Source: Aquila chrysaetos chrysaetos
Lineage: Eukaryota; Chordata; Aves; Accipitriformes; Accipitridae
Assembly: GCF_900496995.4 (NCBI RefSeq)
Contig: NC_044018.1
Location: forward strand, 14,160,501 to 14,224,500
Length of the DNA stretch: 64,000 bases
Reading direction: 5' to 3'
Made by a program: the position numbers and the translations under genes. The notes below the pieces were generated by a model. That model was not told the DNA's origin, searched no databases, and saw nothing but the letters and a program-made list of their open reading frames with translations. Below, in pieces: positions 11,363 to 25,335 of this stretch. Each line of letters starts with the position of its first letter. Within the stretch, counting starts at the first letter, position 1.

Positions 11363-14355
11363 GGCAGTACAGCAAGACTGCGGCAGATCTGCCATGTTAT
11401 TAATTTGTTTCATGGAACAGCACTAAATGATATAAAACATCCACATTTGGCTTTGGAAAGATAGAACTTTAGAACTTACATTACCAAGCAATGGAGATCA
11501 GTCCTGTTGGTTTCAGTGAAGCTACTTCTGACTCAAGCTGTTCTACCTGAGATGAGATTATTGTCTGTTAAGGTTTCCTTTCCTCCTTCATTGTACTCCT
11601 CAGTGAAAAATATTTCACAACAGAAAACAAATGTAATTGGGTATAATTCATGATTCATGGAACAACACCTGCTGTTCCAAGTTCGGACTGAAAAACACTA
11701 GGAGACGTGTTAACATAATGTGAGACAAATGCTGAAATGGTGTAAATGACCATAGTTCCATTGTTTTCAATGTGTGTACATGCATTCAGCCTTGTTTAAG
11801 TGTATTCAGGCTGGAATTCAGCAGAGTTACTATCAAAGTTTTAATAAGAAATATAAGTACGAGGCAGCTGGAGCTGGTGCATTCTGCTCTTCTTGGTTTT
11901 GTTGTTGTGGCTGGGATTTCTCATACAATAAACAAGCACTGTTAGAAATACCCTCTTTTTAAAATTTTAATAGAATTTCATCCATAAATACTTCTCTAAA
12001 TACCTCTGTTTTAGTAATCATAATGGAATATATTCACTGCAAGAGTCATAAAATAGATGAGGCAGTGAAAATGTTTAGGGAATGTTAGAACTAATAATGA
12101 TAATGATGCTACTAGAACAGTTGGAGCACAGCACACAAAGACACAGCACGATGTTATAGTAAACTCTATGCACTCTATGCAGAATCAGCGGTAATCCAGG
12201 ATTGTATAACTGGTATTACAGGCTGCACTGGAGTTGGTGTCTACCTCTGGGATTGGTTTGTGTTAGCAGAGCCAAAAATAATATAAATGTTTGTTTGATG
12301 TGTAGAGTACTTCCTCTCGCAGCATTCGTTCTCTTTTCTGACTCTTCACAGTGCTTAGGCTGAAGTTTTTGTTTTATTATCTTCTTTGGTCTTTAGCTTC
12401 AGTTTGTGAAAGAAAGAAGGTTCATTTTTTCTGTTCCATTTGGAGGTGCAATACTCAGTAGACCAGCAGTGTTATACCACATCAGGTCTGAGTATATCAC
12501 CCAGAGCTGCAGAGCTGTGGTGCAGACTCACCTGGCTGTTAAGTGTTAGGTACTTTTACAGGAAAGCACCCTTAATACGCTGACCTCTTTTGGCAAGCAA
12601 CCAAGAAATATAAACAAATTTAAGTTTCTGAGTTCACAAGAACTGAAGAATAAAGAAAAATCCAAATGGAATAAACTCTTGGCATGAAAGAAACAAAACT
12701 GGTCTTCAAGAGTATATATTTTTTAACTCCCAGTGGGTCATTTTGAATGACTGATTATGTGTATGTTGCATGCATGAGTGTGCATGTTCATGTGCATGTG
12801 TGTTAGGAGTCCAGTGGAATTGCCACCAATTTAGGACACATTTTAGCTTGGAATACCTCCAGAAGTATGAGTTTTGCTGGAATTTATTGATAATAGCAAT
12901 GTTAATAAAATCAGCAGTAAGATCAGTTATGCTGCAATATGGAAGATGGTTGAAGAACCTAAATAGAGTAAATCATAAATAGAATAGCTTCATTAAAAAC
13001 ACAGAACTATGAAGGAGGTGTTTGCTGTGAATTAGGTGTGTGCCAAGCCCAGGGTGGATATCTTCCAAAATCACCCTACCTCGTCTACCCCACATATCCA
13101 TATTTACTTTAAGCTGAATAAGCTCAAAGACGGCTGTGCAACCACTGTGAAGGTTTTGTTTCACTATGCAGAAATTAGTCCTAGATTTGATAATGCATAA
13201 TTAACTAATGGTGACCTATACTTCAGAAGATTATCAATGCTGATATTGTCATAAATAACTGATAACCTGAAAAATAATACAGTAAAAAGTTAATTAGTGC
13301 ACAGCACTATATGCCTCAGGAAGAAAATAGTGTGTGTCAGAGACCTGTTTTCCTAACCCTGATTGATGATTCCCTTTGAGCTTAATAACAGTTCAAAACT
13401 GGGATCAAAAATTGTATCCTTGCTAATGTCTTGAAGTTATTGAGTTATTGTGTAGAGTATTGTAACTACTCTAAAGTAATGATTGGCTGTGGGTTTGCTG
13501 CTTTTGGGGTTGGTTTTTTTTGGTCTCGCTGGTATTTTTCATCCATGCCACATGACAAAATGCTTTGGAGAACTAAACTAATCAATTACAGTGTTTAATA
13601 TAACAGTGATTCAAAGAAATTGAGAGACTCTGGCAAGGGAGACAATGTACATGTTCAGAAGAGAACTGGAAATAAATGAAAAGTCAGCGAAGACGAGGGA
13701 TGCAGGGAAATGCAAATCTAAGTAATAATGCAAAATAAAGTGAAGCATGAAAACACACACAGACAAGCAAAACCTAACTACAGAATACACCATTTTCCAG
13801 ACTGCAGCGGTATTATTTTGTATTTCCTTGTCTTCCACTCTCAGAAGTGACTATATTTAATGCAAGTTTCAATTCTAATTATTTAAAATATGTAAAACTA
13901 CCAGGTTTCATTTTGAGTTGAATGGATGTATCCATTCTTTTTCTGCGTAGGGCCCTATTCTGCTGCTATTGAAATCATGGATAAAGTTTTCAAATAGCAA
14001 ATCTTGGTATGGGATTTGGACTTGGAAAAAGAGTACTCAATAAAGGTAAACCGAATATCATTCAAGAGTTAATATTTTTAGCACTTATTCATCTCTAATG
14101 GGAAAAGGGAGAAAGGCTTGAGTCTAAGAGAAACAAAATGAACCAAACCAAAACCAATTTATCTTGTATTACAAACTTTTTCCCCTTCCTTCTTAAAAAC
14201 ACTCCAAAGGCTGGAACTTACATTGGCTTTGAGAATGAGTCTGAAAGCACATTTGGTTTTGTGGGGTAGAAAGTACTTAACCTCTCAGCCTGGGATATTG
14301 AACTAGACACGCTAGAGCCTGTGCTGGGCTCGGAGGGCAAGTAGCAGAGCATAGG

Positions 14356-14452
14356 TGTGTATGCATCTGTGTGTATATGTGTATAAATATATACATACAC
14401 ATACGTGTATATGCATATGTATATGTGTGTGCACATATATATATCTGTATGA
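14356..14452. repeat. TG/TA-rich microsatellite
   Basis: An imperfect alternation of GT, TA and CA dinucleotides runs from 'gtgtgtatgcatctgtgtg' to 'catatatatatctg'. Open frames that run through it on both strands, rich in Tyr, Ile, Thr and His, are artefacts of the repeat. Confidence 0.85.
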
Positions 14453-14459
14453 TGATACC

Positions 14460-15130
14460 ATCTCCCAGTCCAAGCAGGATGGCTTTCACCTGCTGGGAGA
14501 GGTCCCTTACCTGTGCCACCATCCCTCCTAAATGTGTCCGGGGTTGCCTGGGGGCGTGCTAGGTGGCAGGGACCAAAGCTGTACTAGCAAAAGCGCTGAC
14601 AATTAAAAAGGATTACAAGAATCCAGTACCCCTCTCTGTCCTCCCTCTGTCTTCTCCAGTCATGTAAGCATAGTCCTTGAGGTCACCTCTCTGCTGCGCA
14701 GGAAAGCGGTGAGCCAGAGGGACTTTCCCAGTTGCTAACCAGCACGCTGGAAGACTACGCTGCAGAGAAAAGACAGTAACTGCCTCGGAAAAGGGACTAA
14801 ACGGCAGAAGAAGATCTGAGAGACGATGTTCAAGACATCCCTCAGTCAGCTTTCTGTCTGGTGGCTTATCAGGGGGCAGCGAAGCATATCTTAGAGTAAT
14901 TTACAGGGACGCCTCGAAGATGTTGTGGAAGGCCGTGATCCAGCACGCTATCACATATGCCAGCTAGACTTTCACCAAGTGAAAGACAACGGCAGCTATG
15001 GGTACGGGCTCTGCTCTGCAGCACCGGTGCCACAGCTTACGCAGGTCACGGAGGCAAGGTATGCCCTTATGATGGCATGAAGAGGAGGATGAAGGGAGGA
15101 AGAAGGGAGAAGTGGTAACCAGACACTTTG
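14460..15130. other. GC-richer, CpG-enriched block of unknown nature
   Basis: By reading, roughly twenty CpGs occur over about 650 bp, well above the flanks. Local words such as 'ctgctgcgcaggaaagcggt' near 14691 and 'gcaccggtgccac' near 15020 stand out. There is no matching transposon consensus that I recognise and no long open frame. It may be an unrecognised retroviral internal piece, an untranslated exon or a weak CpG island. Confidence 0.3.
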
Positions 15131-18100
15131 GGAGGCACAGATGTAATTCTGGCAGGAAAAAAATATTTAGCTTTGCTGTACACAATGCTATTGTACATTC
15201 AGCTTATATCTGTGAGTAGATTTTTTTTTTTTTTGCTTAGTAGTTGAGCTGAAAAATTGGTCAGAGCAATAGTTTAGAGTTGGCCTGTTGTTTAAGGGTT
15301 ATTAAGATGGGTTTTGCTATTCATTAATTGTGTCAGACTCAACAGGATTTTAAAATAAAAAACACAAAGCATTCAGCATAACAAGCTTGTTAGCAAAACT
15401 CATTAGAGACTAACTTTTAATTTTGAAGTTTTAAATTTCTCAAGTGAAATTATTTGCTGTAATTTAACTAAATTCATAAATACTTTCCTTTCTCTTAAAA
15501 TTACAATTTCTGACAAATTTTGTAAGAACAAAAATCATGCATTTGGCCTTAAGGAAGATTATGACATGCCAGCGAAGCCTAACAGAGTTACATGGCCTGT
15601 AGGCACTCAAAGTAATAGATATAATATGAAAACTATTACCAAAGTTAATTTGATTCTGGTACATTAAAAATAGACTGTTGTACAGATTTCAAATGTCGTT
15701 CCACTTCCTACCCTGTGCAGTGTGTGGCCACTGAACCCTTCTACATGCAGATGCAGAAGAGTGGCTGCTTGCAGTTTTATTTCTGCTGCGTCTTGAAGTA
15801 AGGAATGAGGTTGAGCTTGGGCTTACAAGGGCTAAAATTTGTTCTTTCAGGCAACTTGTGAAAGTGATGTATTTTTCCTGGCAGGCAATCCAAACAAGTC
15901 AACACAGCCAGACTATCCTGTAATCAATTTTGTATTTTATATTTTCATGCAACTTTCATGTGAGGACCTCGTCACATGGCATGGTTAGATCTGTAACATG
16001 TAACTACTGTTTGTATAATAACCTGTAACTAGTATTTGAATAATATGAATATTGGCTATTTTTATAAACAATAAAAAACTCTTTTCTGGTAGATCAAAAG
16101 AAATTTTATTTAAAATATTTTGCTCATGAAAACAGAAGCAGATTTGTAAGATGATTTCCCCCCCGCAGCATCCAGCTTGAAAAACAGTTTCTGTCCCAGA
16201 GAAAGTGTAATATGTGATTTTGTTCAATGAGTGGAAAGCTTAAATTTGTTTCTTTTCCTTAGACATGTGATAAAAGAGGTTGAAAATTCTGAAAAGCCCA
16301 AGGGGAAAATGAATATTTTTTCTTAACTTGCATTCCATTCTATATTCTAAAAGGCTCCTGGGTCCTTTTATATTAACTTACTTACAGTAAATTTTTCCTC
16401 TTCTCAGTCTTTGATACCTCATGTGTAAGCAGAACATATGTATGCAAAAGTTGACAGTAGTGGTTTATTAATTCTTTCATGCAGGCAGAATGTTCATGGC
16501 AATTAAAGATAATTCAGCACTCAAATATGAACAAAGAAAATGTTAATATGTCTGTCAAAAACTCAGCTCAAAGATATAAAAAGGAAAAAAATGAAATAAT
16601 TAATTTCCAACAACTTTTAAAATATACTACAAAATTTGTAATAGCAGTACCAGACAGCGCATGTTAACTTTCCTTTTTAAACCTTTCTTTCATGGTTTTT
16701 ACTTAGTTGTGAAAATTCACTGGAGCCAGATGTTTGGTTTTTGAAGATATTAATTAATTTGTTGGTGGATAAATTTTCAGAAAAATAACCTACGTTACTG
16801 AGATCAACATTTCTTTTTACAGCCATATAGATTTGAAAAATATTGAATTTTTGAGTTTTGTATGACTCAGATACATGGAGAAGTGCAGGGATTTTTTTTT
16901 TTTTCCTATTTTCTTTCAGTAATAATGCAACTATTGATGCATTTTAAAGGTCATAATTTTTCACTTTTTAATACATGTGTAAATCAAACAGGATGGTTGC
17001 ACAGCTCAAAACTGAGTGTAATAGCCATGCCTTGCACTGTGAGTACCAAGTAGTCATGAAAGTGTAATCTCTACCTGAAGTAATACAAGATGGCTAAAAT
17101 GAGTGTAATGGCTCTTCTGTTTCACTGTTTTTCCAGAATAAGACATGGAGTTCTGAAACATTTTATATTTTAAGATGCCATCAAAGAAATTGAAGTGAAC
17201 AACCCCCAAGTAATGCACAAGGACTACATAACAAAGCAAATGGACAGCAAGGTCAGCAAACTAAGCCTCATTCACTGGAGATGGATCTCATTATCACCTC
17301 ATGTTAGGTGTTTACAGAAACACCTACATTTCAGGAAGCAGCCTTATCCTTGTGGTGTAGTCTATGGAGAGAAACAGACACTGCAAATACAAAGTTTCTC
17401 ATGTCTGTTTTATAAATCTACGTTAGGAAATAATGAATGGCACCTAGAAATGCCTATTCCTCTTCACTGTCAGGGGAGTCTAGACAGCAAGTTCAGATGT
17501 CAACTCCCACTCTGTAAATGGCTACGGTTACTCAGGTGTATTTGACTTAGATTCACTTCTAGGTGGGATTTTAATTTTCCTGGATAACTTTCTGTGGTTG
17601 TCTTAAGTTATAAGGATCTGAACCAGAGAATATTGAGGTAGCTTCCAAGCTTTACAGAGGCTCATTTAAGGTTAGAAGTTAAGTTAGATCAGGAACTGTG
17701 GATGGTCATTGTATATTATATTAGCTAACATTTCCAACCCTCAAATGAAGAATTTTGCTGAGAAGCACGAAAAGTGTGCATTTTCTTATTATCTCAGTAA
17801 GATAGAGACGTTGTTTGAAAATATCCCTAATCCTGAGCCCACTGTCCACAGCCTTGCAGGCAGAAGTTGAGCTGACCACCAAAAAATCAGCTCCAACGGC
17901 AGCTCCTTCTCAGCTTTCAGTGTGAAGGAAATGCCCAGGATGTTCCTAACCCGGCAGTTTCTGACTGCAAAGGGCCTGAGGCAATAGGTAGCAAGGAGCC
18001 AGAGCCACTCCTCGGCTGATCTGTACGAGCCTGCCACCAGTTTAGTCCTTCCAGCTTGGGAAATTCAAGGTACCTGCACAGTTCGCCTTCTCTGGAATGC

Positions 18101-21100
18101 ACCAAGCTCCTTCTGCGTCAGTCACATTTGGACACAGTGGTCTATAGTATGTATGTGTTCCCCCGTGTTATTTATGCCACTAAGTGAAGAATTATATACA
18201 GGTAGGCTTCTAAGTTTTGGGTTTTTTTTTTTCACATAATGTTTTTCCTCCATCTCCCTCTCCCCACCACGGGAACAGAGTTTCAGAGTTTTCCTTTGAT
18301 GAGTTCAAATCATTATACCTTCTAAATTTGTTCTTATGCGATGATTAGCAGGCACTAATTTACTCACTGGGTTTTCATTTCTTGCTTGGGCATGCCTTGT
18401 GCTCTTGTGTGTTCCCAGGCACAGTTATGCAACATTGCAGATGGACAAGGGCATGGTTACTCTACGTTAAGCAACAGCTGACTGTATGTTATTTGTCAAG
18501 ACTCCTGTTAAGACATGTAGCTCAGCTTTCATTTTGAAAACGTAGTGATAGCATAGGTTACCATCAATCAACAACTTTAAATGAAAAAAATGTATTATTC
18601 AAAAACCCACTTCAATCAATAGGTTTGATTTTTATTGTTTTCTCTGAAATTGAATGGAGTCCAAGTTCCCCACAAACTTGATTTTACTGTATTTCTAGTC
18701 ATTTTAAGTAGCAAAATAAAACTGCAAATGAAAACTACTTCAGATTTTCCCTACACCTACGTGACCTGAGACATTCTTACTATCTCCAAAATGATTGTCT
18801 TCCCATTTTTGTTAATTTTAAATCGTATTTTAAAAACACACAGGGGATTTAGAAAAAAAATACCAACAGCCCCAATACCCCCGCAGGAGGATTTTATCCT
18901 GCCAAATGAATCTCAAAGTAAGCTTACTTAAATCACAGATTTCTCCTGAGGTTAACAAAAACTGAAAGTATTTTGAGTATTAGATGCACAATAGCGTTAA
19001 TGAGAAAAGTAGTAGCTGCTATGATAACTACCTGTCTTGGGTGAAGACCAAGAAATTAGCATAGAAAATTTACCTGTATCTGGCAAGTTAACCAAAGACT
19101 TTAAATCAACTTTTCACTTTTATGGTTTTTCGTTGAGATTTGTTTTGACAGAGTATATTTTACAATGGAGCCTTCTAAGATTTCTTACGGTCCCTGCAGT
19201 TTGGAAACTTCACCTGACTGTTGAATGAGGATGATAGGTCGTAATGATACAGTTGCAGCAATTACAGATGCCCAAACAACTGAGTAAATACATTGGCACA
19301 GACAACGTTTCTGTAGTGCAAGTCCCAACAGGAGCGTGCTTCTTACTCAGAGGAAAGGCAACACGTTCACTCCGAAGTTTGGAGCACTATGCAGGCAATG
19401 CACCTTAGCAGATAAACGTGGTTCATAGGCAAAGAGCTGTGAAACCCTGGAAGCTCCACTGGCTGTGGAAGCCCCAGAAGGGATCTGTCAGGTCCCCCCA
19501 AACTCTCCAAGCTGGGTGTCAGGGAAGAGTAAATTATGGTCTTGTACCACATGTAATTAGTGGGTCTAAAGCATAAAATCTCTGAGTGATAAAGATCAGG
19601 GATACGCAGACTTTCCAGCTGGGTAAGCTGCATTCCCTATGTTTAGTGGGGAAGGAGTCCTTTCTGCTCCCCTGCAAGATAGGATCAGCTATGCAGTGCC
19701 TACAAAATTAGCATGATGTGCAAAGAAGAGGGACTTCAGAAAGGTGATAACTAGAAATGGACCTACTTTTGTTCATGAAGCCCGCAAGCTGGCTCCCAGA
19801 AGTACTTTGTCCACTGACGGACCACTGGAAAGCAGCTGCTGGGAGCCTGCTACAGGGTTGCTGGTGGGAGGGAGGCAAGTGCAACCGGTTCAATTGGTTT
19901 TTTACTTTGTTGGGTCTTGGATATTTCCTATCACTCCTCCTGTGGAAATGAACTTTAAGGGCAACCTAACGCTGCCAGAAACAGTGTTTGAAGGAGAAGG
20001 GAGAACAGATGCCCTAACTCATACTTCTTCTCCTTGTGCAGCAATAAGTAGATGGCAGTTCCCAGAGGCCTTTTTTCCCCTGTTTTTCTTTCCCTGTGTT
20101 TGGCAACACAGACTCTGTCTGATCATCCTAAGCCGAAATCACTGACAGTCTCATATGCATTAGAATATGTTTTTACTGTCTGTTCGGGAAGGAAAGGGAA
20201 ATCTGACACAATAACTTTGATCACATGGTCAATTTGTGCCATAGTTTACATATAGAAATGCAATATTATTGCCATACTATCATGTCAATAAAGTTGTGTA
20301 CTTTAATTAAGACTCTGCAAGTTCCAATGTACCACAGGAACAAAATCAGAAATGTAATTTGTTCCTGAAATGAGCTAAAGACCTTGCAGAGGCTATATGT
20401 CTTTTCATCCATGTGTGTGCATGTCTTCTGTGCCTGCTTGCTCATTAGTGTTCAATAACTTGAACTGGAAGCTGAGCTGTAACATTCAGGAATAACCTAT
20501 ATAAGCATAGAGACAGCATTGGAGTTTAGGAAGGATGCATACAAAATGGACATGCTGTGCTTCCTGACACTCTGATATGTTCCTACAGTCTAGCCTGCAC
20601 ATCATGTAAGACCTCAGAAAAAGTATCTACCATGAGCTTTCAGCCTGTACCAGGTCATATTATTTTTTTAATGCTACATAGACAAGACTTTGGACTATAA
20701 ATTTTATTGGGTAAAAAAACCCAAACAAACAACCCAAACCAAAAAATCCAAATGATATTATGCTAGGATTATAAAATGGTTGCTTCAACTGTTCCATTCT
20801 GAACTAGTGACAGCATCAGACTATGAGCTAATAGAAATGACACTATTTGTTGTGCTAAGTGTATACCTTACAAAGTACAATGGTAGATAAATAATAATTT
20901 TTTACAGCTTCCAAAATTTATATTCATATATGAAAAAAACTAATCTTACAGTATCTGAAGAGGTAAATAGTTCAGACAGAGCAAAAACATAGTAAGTATA
21001 CACCTTCATATACCAAAGTGCAAAATTCATAATTCTTTGAGAATTAGGAGGTCTCAGAGGCCTTTCTATTTGTCCTTGACTTTGGGCAAGCATTTCAGTC

Positions 21101-21271
21101 ACAGCTGCAGGGTTGGCCAATTACTCCATCAAATCCAGGCTGCTGTCAGAGGAGTTGCTTAGTGGAAAAGCTGACAGAAGCCCAGTTCACACCATCCTCC
21201 AGGTCTGCACCAGTGTAGCTAACTGAAACCACTGGAATTCAGGTGGAGCGATTCATAGGTAAATGAGTTTC

Positions 21272-21557
21272 TGTCGTGGTTTAACCCCAGCCAGCAACTA
21301 AGCACCACGCAGCCGCTTACTCACTGCCCCTCCACTCAGTGGGATGGGGGAGAAAATCGGGAAAAGAAGTAAAACTCGTGGGTTGAGATAAGAATGGTTT
21401 AATAGAACACAAAAGAAGAAACTAGTAATGATAATGATAACACTAATAAAATGACAGCAGTAATAATAAAAAGATTGGAAAGTACAAATGATGCAAACGT
21501 AGCACTGTATCAACTACTAGGAAGACAATTAACTCTATCCCAGCTGGAACCAGGACA
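21272..21557 (-). mobile_element. Solo LTR, type A, internally deleted
   Basis: The plus strand starts TGTCGTGGTTTAACCCC and ends ...CCAGGACA, the reverse complement of the type A LTR, so the element is on the minus strand. Perfect 5-bp direct repeats GTTTC lie at 21267-21271 and 21558-21562. It is only 286 bp against about 577 bp for the full copies. Both ends are present, but the central U3/R part is missing, with a junction near 21500-21505 between 'atgatgcaaacgta' and 'gcactgtatcaac'. The retained part includes the antisense ATT-rich tract at about 21425-21472. Because the target duplication is intact, the deletion happened inside the LTR before or after insertion rather than by loss of flanking DNA. 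Confidence 0.92.
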
Positions 21558-21562
21558 GTTTC

Positions 21563-24500
21563 AAATGGTTATGAGGAAAAGGAGGAATCTATAGCACTGA
21601 AAGATTTCTGCAGCTGTGAAAAACGTACCATCTGATTATTTTTTTTTTTTTTTTAAATATAAGCCCATATCTGCTGAGAGAACTAGTGCATTTCCATGTT
21701 TGACACCCCATGAAAATGTTCTATTATACTTCAAATTAAGACCAGGAAATTGTACATTTAGATGTTCCTAACACCCACTGAAAACCTTTGGACTGTTAAT
21801 TTTTTCATCAGGAAGTATGGACAGTAGGAAGCTGAGCTCCTCATTAAATTCTGCTAGCTAATTCATAATACAACATTAAAAATTTAAAATCCACCCTTTT
21901 TGTCAAGTACTTTTCCTTGTATTAATTATCTCATCACAACAGACTCAGTTGATTAATAGTCCTTGTAAAATGTGGTTCCAGCCTTTTGGAAAGGTCCACC
22001 TGGTTAGAAAATTTGTCCTTATTATGGGAATTGTTGTGAGAAGGTCTATTTCTATTAAATGCTAGTAGAGTATTTAAAACAGGGGGTATATAGAGTTGTG
22101 GTGGAGAATGCTAAGAAAACCATGAAGAAAATGAGAATATCTTTCCACTTTATTTGCATGCACATCTCTGAGACTCCACGTACAGTACATATTACAGAAT
22201 AAACATTTTGAATGAAATAAATTTGAATTATCTGTCAGAATTTTCACATTTTAAAAAATAGCTGTGCTAGATGTTCTTACATGGTTTTTGATGATTCTGG
22301 TAGTCTGATGGTATGCTCTGCAAAACGTCCACAGCTAGAAACATGTAGTTAATTTAATTTAATTAAAAGACTTGATAGTAATGTTGTATGCTGGACTGTG
22401 AGAAATTCTGAGTTTACTCTGGCTCATGGGACCAATGTGTTCAGTAATCATTGAGTTAAATAACTGTCTCAGAAACTAAAGAAACAAACATTTTTAATAA
22501 GACTGATATTCCTGAGCATGAGATGATTGATTTTTTTTCACCCATATTCTAATAGTTATCATGCATTTGATAAGACATGACATTGATAAGCTGTGAGTGT
22601 ATGTCTACCTAGCTATCAAGGTAGCTAGATACAGGTTATACATGTATAAACCTTTATATATTTATTCACATATTTATAAACCATAATCTATAATTTGACA
22701 GTGATATACTGTATCATGTATTAGGATATGTGCAGTCACGTACCCATAGATATGATTCATATAGCACCATTATAATCTGTTTCTTATGAGACAGTGATGG
22801 AGCCACAATACTTCAAGCAGTATGAAAACTTCAAGCTTCATGATTTTTGAGAAGCTGAGTTCAGAATACAAGTCTTTCTCTTTGAACCAATGTAAAATGG
22901 AATCAAGTGATGTTCATGAAGATTTCCAAAACCATGGTTAACATTGAATAAAACAAAAACAAAAGCAAAAAATATCTATAAATATCACTTCAGTATAGAT
23001 GTTAGACAAATGCTGCCAACCCAAATGTACCATGACAAGTGTCCCCTTTTCTAAAAAAACCATGTGGGTTTGATTTAAAAATTATGAAAACAATAGTACA
23101 TCCCCTGCCTCCCCACCCCACACCAATTGGTAATCCCTGGTTTTTTATTTCACTGGTTTACAAACTTTTGTTTGCGAACGTGAAGGACAGAAACTTACTT
23201 TAACAAGTAAAAGCTGATTTGATTCCAGCGGCTGTGGCTTGATTTAAGACACCATATATTGTAAGATACACAGTAAAATCACTGGAGCTAGCAATACTGT
23301 AGAGACACATACAGACAATGCCAAACTGCATTCAGAACTGAAGGTACATTAAATTAACAGTGTAACTTCAGTGTTTATTCTCAAAAAGCACTTTGTTTTC
23401 CCTCCATACACAAAACACAATGAACAGAAATTGGTGCAGTATCCCTCCAATTTAGAGAACAATTCATTATCATCCTAAATTCATAACACTTTGTGAGAGT
23501 TTAAAATTAATTTTAAAATATCTGATTCTTTCCTAAAGTGAGAATATGCTGATTTGAGATAACATTTCCTTCCCCCCCCAAAAAAATCTAGAAAAATCTA
23601 TCTTGATCAACACAGAGAGGACATTGAGGTGATTTCTGACACGCCCAGATGAGACACTCTTGATGCCGAGCACAGCCTCGTGGAAAAAAAGCCTACACAG
23701 TAGCTCAGAATGTCAATTGTTCATCTCATTTATTTCTTCCTATTGGGTATATGTGGAGTGGCATCCTAATTGAGTGCTAATGAGGAATTAATTAGAATTA
23801 AGTGCTTCAATAGTAGTTGGTGATTATTAGCTTTTTTAGGATGGGGCAATTTAATTCCGAAGCAGTTCCCTCACATTTTCAAAATGGGTATAAAACAAAT
23901 AGAAAGGCTATTAGTGCTCCTTTCTCCCCTCAAGCCTTGAATTTGCATTCCTTCATACAGTGACATTTTTAGGGTGATTTTTGATGACAGCACTAGAAAC
24001 CTGCCTCTCCTGCCTATCCAAAGGAAAAGGGCTATCCAAGTTTTCAGTAAGCTTTTTATACATAGTTTCCATCACCATGTTTCATCTCTGCTGTGAAAAA
24101 GCCATTTCTAACAGAGCAAAGGTGTTGTTCAGTGCCCATGCTCACTCAATTCTCAACCTGTCCGCTTAGCTGACAAGCCTTGCATCCGGGCTATAGATGA
24201 CACAGGACATCTAGCATCTTAGAGGAGATGGAGTTTGAAAACAAACTGATTTCCCATAGGTCGGAAGACACCTGTCAGGTGCTAATGACTTAAGGTCACT
24301 GTGGAACTAAGCTAGATATGACCCAGAGACCACAGCTGAGAGATTTTGTATTCCTTCAGCCTAACAAAGATTAGGCTTTCTGTCAGTAGCATCTCTATGT
24401 ATTTTCAAACGTCAGTGAGGCTGGCTATTTTAATTTATTCTATATTGATCTGATATGAGAAAATAAGCAGGAACACCTTCTTAAAGAACTAATTTCTTCG

Positions 24501-25335
24501 TGTTCTGGCAAATACAAGAAAAAGTAACAACATATAACTCAAAAGCAGCAGAAATTACAAGACAGGGAAACTTCCACATTCTCCTTTTTTTTTTTTTCCA
24601 ATGGCTAACATTTCTCTTGGGAAGTTTGCAGCTGCATACAAGGTCTGATATTTTTGTTTCTTCAATGTATTTTATGGATATTACTGTTAGTGAAGGGGGA
24701 ACACAATGACTCTCTGACATGAAGACAAGGTGAGGTAAAAATAAAGTACTGTGGTTCTTTATTACTTTTCTAGTTCCTCAGTTTCCCTAGTGCTGCCTGA
24801 GCTTTCCATGGCAAACCAGAGCTATAGAAGTGTGTCACAGGATTTAAAACGTGCACACTGCTCTGAGTGGTACTGGTGGGGAGACCACAGCCCTGTTTAA
24901 CTGCTGCTAAATCTGCATCTGCATATGTAAATGGCAACTTAAAAAAATTAGCATTTTTAAGTCAGCCAAGTTGAAAACTTAACCCTAAAAGGTAAATTCA
25001 ATTTCACTAATTTCATATCACTAAGAAGTAAAAAAAAAAATTTATAACAATATTTAAAATAGTAAAATGGACTATGCATGTAAGTATAAGTTAGTTTGTT
25101 TGACCTCACTCCCAAGCAAAATAAAATGAATATGTAATGTACATACAATGAAAGGAAGATAGGCCAGCATGGGCTTATAAAAGATGAGGTGACAAGCATG
25201 ATTAATAAAAGCAACAGGATTTAAATAATGTACTTACAATTTTGCGAGGTATTCACCTTGGTCAGGTACTGCACTCTAACACAAAATTAACATGGTTTTC
25301 ATAATGTTAAAGTCTGGCTAATCAACAACTCAAGC
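21563..25335. other. Non-coding stretch with a TAAT-rich segment
   Basis: No recognisable gene. It contains a T-run at about 21639-21654, a short TTTAA repeat at about 22350-22365, a 7-bp perfect inverted repeat (CTAGCTA 22609-22615, TAGCTAG 22622-22628), and the homeodomain-site-like cluster near 23.8 kb listed separately. Open frames are all under 90 codons. Confidence 0.6.
23764..23831. promoter_or_regulatory. Cluster of TAAT cores, candidate enhancer
   Basis: Within 68 bp there are repeated homeodomain-type cores: CTAATTGAG, CTAATGAG, AATTAATTAG, AATTAAGTGC (NKX-like TTAAGTG) and TGATTATTAGC. The words AATTGAGTGCTAAT and AATTAAGTGCTTCA are near-copies of each other. Homeodomain proteins bind TAAT cores and NKX2-type factors bind T(T/C)AAGTG, which is established knowledge. 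That this segment acts as an enhancer is inference. AT-rich DNA produces such words by chance, so evolutionary conservation would be the real test. Confidence 0.3.

Larger units (their letters stand above)
11369..21266. other. Non-coding stretch with microsatellite and GC-richer blocks
   Basis: No recognisable gene or complete transposon was seen across about 9.9 kb. Contents are AT-rich DNA, a TG/TA dinucleotide-type repeat at about 14356-14452, a T-run at about 15223-15234, and three blocks that are GC-richer than their surroundings: about 14460-15130, 17815-18115 and 19320-19640. Open frames within these blocks are under 90 codons on the minus strand and under 135 on the plus strand, and match no family I know. 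Confidence 0.55.

Noticed and set aside
14218..14562. Tyr/Ile/Thr/His-rich open frames on both strands
   Set aside because: They are translations of the TG/TA microsatellite.
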